Source: an uncultured Eubacteriales bacterium (GTDB lineage Bacteria; Bacillota; Clostridia; Oscillospirales; Acutalibacteraceae). Taken from it: a stretch of 18,621 nucleotides of DNA. The notes under the pieces are model-generated. The model was not told the DNA's origin. It searched no databases and was given only the letters and a program-made list of their open reading frames with translations. The position numbers and the translations under genes are program-made. The stretch covers positions 1 to 18,621 of the forward strand of contig CABQAC010000011.1 of NCBI GenBank assembly GCA_902462035.1. The letters run 5' to 3'. Positions 16,078 through 18,621 of the stretch are shown piece by piece. How positions within the stretch are numbered: position 1 is the first letter of the stretch; every line of letters starts with the position of its first letter.

Positions 16078-17205
16078 CTAAAGCAGCCAGCAAAGCAGAA
16101 AAATAGACGCGGATACCGCCGCGATGCCAATGAATAGATTGCGGAGCATATGAAGGGCATCTTCCTTCGTCGCAGGGCACCGGCTGTATAAAAAGTCCGC
16201 CACCGGCTGGTGAACCCGGCTGCCGCACAATTCCCGGAAGGTGAGAACATGGGTTTTGTAGTCGCGGGGCGCGTCTTCACGCAGAACAAACGTCCGCACA
16301 CCGCGTGCCACGCCGGGACCATAGACGTGGAACCCGCAGCTGGGGCAGTATCCCAAATCCATTCCTCGATAAGGAAGGACAAAGCTGTTTTTATGGTCAT
16401 GGCCGCAAAATACCCCGAACACATCGCCCCGTTCGGCCAGCAGTTCCCATTCCCCGGTATTTTGGTCCGGGATAGAGGGAGGCTCGCCCAGTCGGTTGTC
16501 CGGGCGGTTTGCGCTTTGCGGAATTCGGTACCATTTATTTTGATGGGTACGGAAGGCGCGCACCGCGCCCTTTGTATTTTTAGGAACCTGCTGTAAAACT
16601 TGGTAATATTCCGGGAGCGGGATGTGCTGAAACACCAGGGCGGGCAGGGGCGCGCCGCCTTGTTCATCTGCCAGCCTGTCCCGTGTCCGGCGGTACCAGG
16701 CCAAAACCGGGGAGGGGGGCGCTTCGTACCCGCCGCCCGCCGCATCTCCGCCGGAATCCAACAAATAAATGGCAAAAGCGCGGTTCACGGAATCGCTGCG
16801 CAAAACCGGCAGACAGGCGGTGCCTGCAGTGGGTCCGGGAATCCCGGGTACATAAAAAGGATTCTCGCGGTATATGGCAAGCTGTTCCTCGTTGGAAATA
16901 CCGCACTGGCAGTCGTGATTTCCAAAGGTTACAGAGAATGGGATTTTTCGTTCGGTCAACGGGCGAAGCAGGGTCTGAATCGCCTGGCGGACCTTGGTTT
17001 CCCGGTAAGGGCCGCGAAAACAGCGGCCGTAGCCCATAATTTGGTCGCCGGTAAAAACGACCAGGTCCGGCTTTTCCCGGTCCAGGGCCGTTTCCAAAAG
17101 TTTTAGGGTATCGGGTGAAAAATCAAGCCTTTCCTGGGCATCGGTAACCTGCATCAGATGAAAGGTGCCGTCCGGTCGGAAATGAAGCTGGGGAGAACGG
17201 TCCAT
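16078..17205 (-). CDS. Calcineurin-like metallophosphoesterase with C-terminal membrane anchor
   Basis: A 375-residue two-metal phosphoesterase. Metal-binding motifs in order: VTDAQ (20-24), FTGDQ (51-55), FGNHD (94-98), FQHIPLPEY near residue 195 and CGHDHKN near residue 268. The first motif reads D-A-Q where the commonest form is D-x-H; D-x-Q occurs in some branches of the family, such as CSTP1-like enzymes. The last about 20 residues (LFIGIAAVSASIFLLCWLL) form one membrane segment with no signal peptide, suggesting tail anchoring with the catalytic domain inside the cell. ATG 17205 has AAGGAG (17215-17220) 9 nt upstream. It is first of a two-gene unit with the GtrA-like gene. The substrate is unknown. 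Confidence 0.88.
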   Translation of the reverse strand: MDRSPQLHFRPDGTFHLMQVTDAQERLDFSPDTLKLLETALDREKPDLVVFTGDQIMGYGRCFRGPYRETKVRQAIQTLLRPLTERKIPFSVTFGNHDCQCGISNEEQLAIYRENPFYVPGIPGPTAGTACLPVLRSDSVNRAFAIYLLDSGGDAAGGGYEAPPSPVLAWYRRTRDRLADEQGGAPLPALVFQHIPLPEYYQVLQQVPKNTKGAVRAFRTHQNKWYRIPQSANRPDNRLGEPPSIPDQNTGEWELLAERGDVFGVFCGHDHKNSFVLPYRGMDLGYCPSCGFHVYGPGVARGVRTFVLREDAPRDYKTHVLTFRELCGSRVHQPVADFLYSRCPATKEDALHMLRNLFIGIAAVSASIFLLCWLL

Positions 17206-17245
17206 GATTATCGTCTCCTTGGCAAAAATCGGTTTCTTTCTTTAC

Positions 17246-17274
17246 AGCATAGCGGAAAACTGGGCTTGCGTCCA
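17246..17274 (-). promoter_or_regulatory. Candidate promoter of the phosphoesterase-gtrA unit
   Basis: On the minus strand TGGACG (17269-17274), a 17-nt spacer and TATGCT (17246-17251), each four or five of six consensus bases. It lies about 40 nt before the start codon. Confidence 0.45.
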
Positions 17275-17330
17275 GCGGGCAATGCGAAAGATTCTGTAAA
17301 ATGTGGGTAAAATAAGGGCGTTCCAAAAAC

Positions 17331-17359
17331 TTGACATTATTTCCGCCATTGGATATAAT
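17331..17359 (+). promoter_or_regulatory. Perfect-consensus sigma-A promoter of the ABC-F leader
   Basis: TTGACA (17331-17336), exactly 17 nt, and TATAAT (17354-17359). Both hexamers match consensus in every base. Transcription would start near 17366, about 380 nt before the ABC-F start codon. Confidence 0.92.
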
Positions 17360-17631
17360 ACGCACCAGAGAGACGGGCAGATGGCTTGCGTTTTTAACCG
17401 TCGCTTATTTTTTAAGGGAAGGCTTCGTTGCCGTTATGGGATTTTTTCAGCGGACTGACCGCATTGCAAGGAAACTTTGCTCCGGACAAATGGGATACGA
17501 TGAGACATTGTACGGAGCTGAATTACAAGCGTTATGCTTGGCTCATCGGCTGAATCGGACGAAAATGCGGCATGGAGTTCCCACGCCTTGTTTGACGTAC
17601 GCATTTGCCGGTGGAGGGTAAAAAAAACAGC

Positions 17632-17663
17632 GGCCGGAGACAGTGTTTTGTCTTCGGCCTTTT
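17632..17663 (+). terminator. Leader terminator T1
   Basis: GGCCGGAGACA (17632-17642) pairs with TGTCTTCGGCC (17649-17659) with one G-U, a 6-nt loop, then TTTT. CTCCGG upstream (about 17480-17485) could pair with CCGGAG of the left arm as an antiterminator. Confidence 0.75.
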
Positions 17664-17667
17664 CGTT

Positions 17668-17689
17668 GCCCCGCGCTTTGCAGCGGGGC
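17668..17689 (+). repeat. Hairpin between T1 and T2
   Basis: GCCCCGC (17668-17674) and GCGGGGC (17683-17689) form a perfect 7-bp stem with an 8-nt loop and no T run. Confidence 0.6.
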
Positions 17690-17694
17690 TGTGC

Positions 17695-17727
17695 AAGACG
17701 GAAGGCCAACGGCCTTCCGTCTTTTTT
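17695..17727 (+). terminator. Leader terminator T2
   Basis: A perfect 13-bp stem, AAGACGGAAGGCC (17695-17707) with GGCCTTCCGTCTT (17711-17723), an AAC loop and a six-T run (17722-17727). It ends 20 nt before the ABC-F start codon, leaving no room for another promoter. Confidence 0.9.
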
Positions 17728-17747
17728 GTTGAAGTGAGGAATGAATG

Positions 17748-18621
17748 ATGAGCATATTTGAAGTGACCGGCCTGACCCACGGCTATGGGGACAGGATTTT
17801 GTACCGGGATGCCGGGCTTTCGCTTTATAAAGGGGAACATCTTGGCGTGGTTGGGCAAAACGGCGCGGGAAAAAGCACCCTGATCGCCATCTTGACCGGC
17901 GAGGTGGTGCCGGACCGGGGTATGGTGCGCTGGCAGCGCGGCGTCCGAATAGGATTCTTAGATCAATACGCGGCGGTGGATGACAGCCAATCGGTCGGTG
18001 AATATTTGGATACCGCTTTTTTGCCATGGTACCGGCTGGAATCGGAAATCCAGGCGCTTTATGAACAATATGCCGTAACCGGGGAGGATGCCCTGCTGGA
18101 CCGGGCGGCGGAGGGGCAGACCCAATTGGAGACGGCCGGCTTTTATACCGCCGCCATCGAAATAGACCGGGTGGCGGAGGGCTTGGGTTTGACCGCCTTA
18201 GGCTTGGACCGGCCGCTGAAAGGCTTGAGCGGCGGGCAGCGCGCCAAAGTCATTTTAGGCAAGCTGCTGCTGCAAAAACCGGACGTCCTGCTGCTGGATG
18301 AACCGACTAACTTCCTGGACCAGCGCCATGTGGACTGGCTGGCAGGGTACCTTTGCGCTTTTCCAAACGCGTTTGTGGTTGTGTCCCACGATGAAGTTTT
18401 TTTATCGCGGATTGCCAACTGCATCTGTGACGTAGACCATGGCGAAATCCGAAAATACCAGGGAAATTACGCGTCCTACCTCAAACAAAAGGTCCGCTTG
18501 CAGGAAGATCATCAGCGCCGTTATGAAACACAGCAGCGCGAAATCCGCCGGACCGAGGAATATATTCGTCGGAATATTGCCGGTGTCAACACAAAAATAG
18601 CGCAAGGACGGCGTAAACAGC
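17748..18621 (+). CDS. ABC-F family ATPase (3' end cut by window)
   Basis: A soluble tandem-ABC protein without membrane domains. ABC-F members act on the ribosome as translation factors or protect it from antibiotics. At least 291 codons are visible, covering the first ATPase domain and the start of the charged interdomain linker. Motifs: Walker A GQNGAGKST (36-44), signature LSGGQ (160-164), Walker B with LLLDEPTNFLD (181-191) and the H-switch VSHD (212-215). The linker (about 240 onward) is rich in Gln, Arg and Lys, as expected for the coiled-coil P-site tRNA-interacting arm. ATG 17748 is chosen because GAGGA (17736-17740) precedes it by 7 nt; ATG 17745 is in frame but too close. It can only be reached through terminator T2. 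Resistance versus housekeeping role cannot be decided from the half present. Confidence 0.92.
   Translation, partial: MSIFEVTGLTHGYGDRILYRDAGLSLYKGEHLGVVGQNGAGKSTLIAILTGEVVPDRGMVRWQRGVRIGFLDQYAAVDDSQSVGEYLDTAFLPWYRLESEIQALYEQYAVTGEDALLDRAAEGQTQLETAGFYTAAIEIDRVAEGLGLTALGLDRPLKGLSGGQRAKVILGKLLLQKPDVLLLDEPTNFLDQRHVDWLAGYLCAFPNAFVVVSHDEVFLSRIANCICDVDHGEIRKYQGNYASYLKQKVRLQEDHQRRYETQQREIRRTEEYIRRNIAGVNTKIAQGRRKQ

Larger units (their letters stand above)
17366..17747 (+). promoter_or_regulatory. Structured leader of the ABC-F gene, probable attenuator
   Basis: This stretch has no convincing long gene. Long-range complementarities are nested: GGCAGAT (17376-17382) with ATTTGCC, GCGT with ACGC, CGTC with GACG, AAGGC with GCCTT, TGGGA with TCCCA, and CCGCATT with AATGCGG. 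Inside are local hairpins such as GCAAGG-AAA-CTTTGC and CAAGC-GTTAT-GCTTG. Small open frames occur at 17381-17458 (25 codons) and 17500-17553 (17 codons). Two terminator hairpins close it at 17632-17663 and 17695-17727. I matched no known riboswitch class. ABC-F antibiotic-resistance genes are often controlled by leader attenuation, which this layout resembles. Confidence 0.55.

Noticed and set aside
17331..17621. A 96-codon frame across the ABC-F leader
   Set aside because: Its first codon is the promoter -35 itself, and no ribosome site or family resemblance supports a shorter version as a protein gene.

Overview
The window reads as a chromosomal segment of a Gram-positive, low-GC-lineage bacterium, most likely a clostridial (Oscillospiraceae-like) Firmicute with fairly GC-rich coding sequence. 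The reasons are the AGGAGG-type ribosome sites before most genes, the sigma-A type promoters (TTGACA-N17-TATAAT), spoVG, and the SRP RNA-dnaX-ebfC-recR order also known from Bacillus. This placement is inferred from gene content and family resemblance, not from a database search.

Layout. On the minus strand from the left edge are a ParC/GyrA-like topoisomerase A subunit (cut by the window edge), its ParE/GyrB-like partner with a well-defined promoter, and spoVG. Divergently, on the plus strand, is murC (peptidoglycan synthesis) with a terminator. A minus-strand alpha/beta hydrolase follows, then a plus-strand PfkB-family sugar-phosphate kinase and a phosphoglucomutase (pgcA-like) with its own promoter. 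Next is a core information-processing block: SRP RNA, dnaX, ebfC, recR, smpB and ssrA (tmRNA). smpB and ssrA are adjacent and together form the trans-translation system.

Immediately 3' of ssrA, from about 14000 to 15530, the DNA becomes visibly AT-rich. This stretch holds an unrecognised 188-residue gene and a decayed IS200/IS605-type element. Its transposase has an in-frame TGA and has also lost the first His of its HUH motif. The ssrA 3' end is a classic integration site, so this is probably an acquired patch, but no integrase or second att copy is visible.

To the right the ordinary composition returns with a minus-strand pair, a metallophosphoesterase with a C-terminal membrane anchor and a GtrA-like membrane protein. 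The window ends in a plus-strand ABC-F ATPase, cut by the right edge. Its roughly 380-nt leader starts at a perfect-consensus promoter, can fold into long-range helices, and ends in two strong terminator hairpins only about 20 nt before the start codon. That arrangement strongly suggests transcription attenuation and is the most interesting regulatory structure in the window. I see no CRISPR array, phage module or obviously new multi-gene system.
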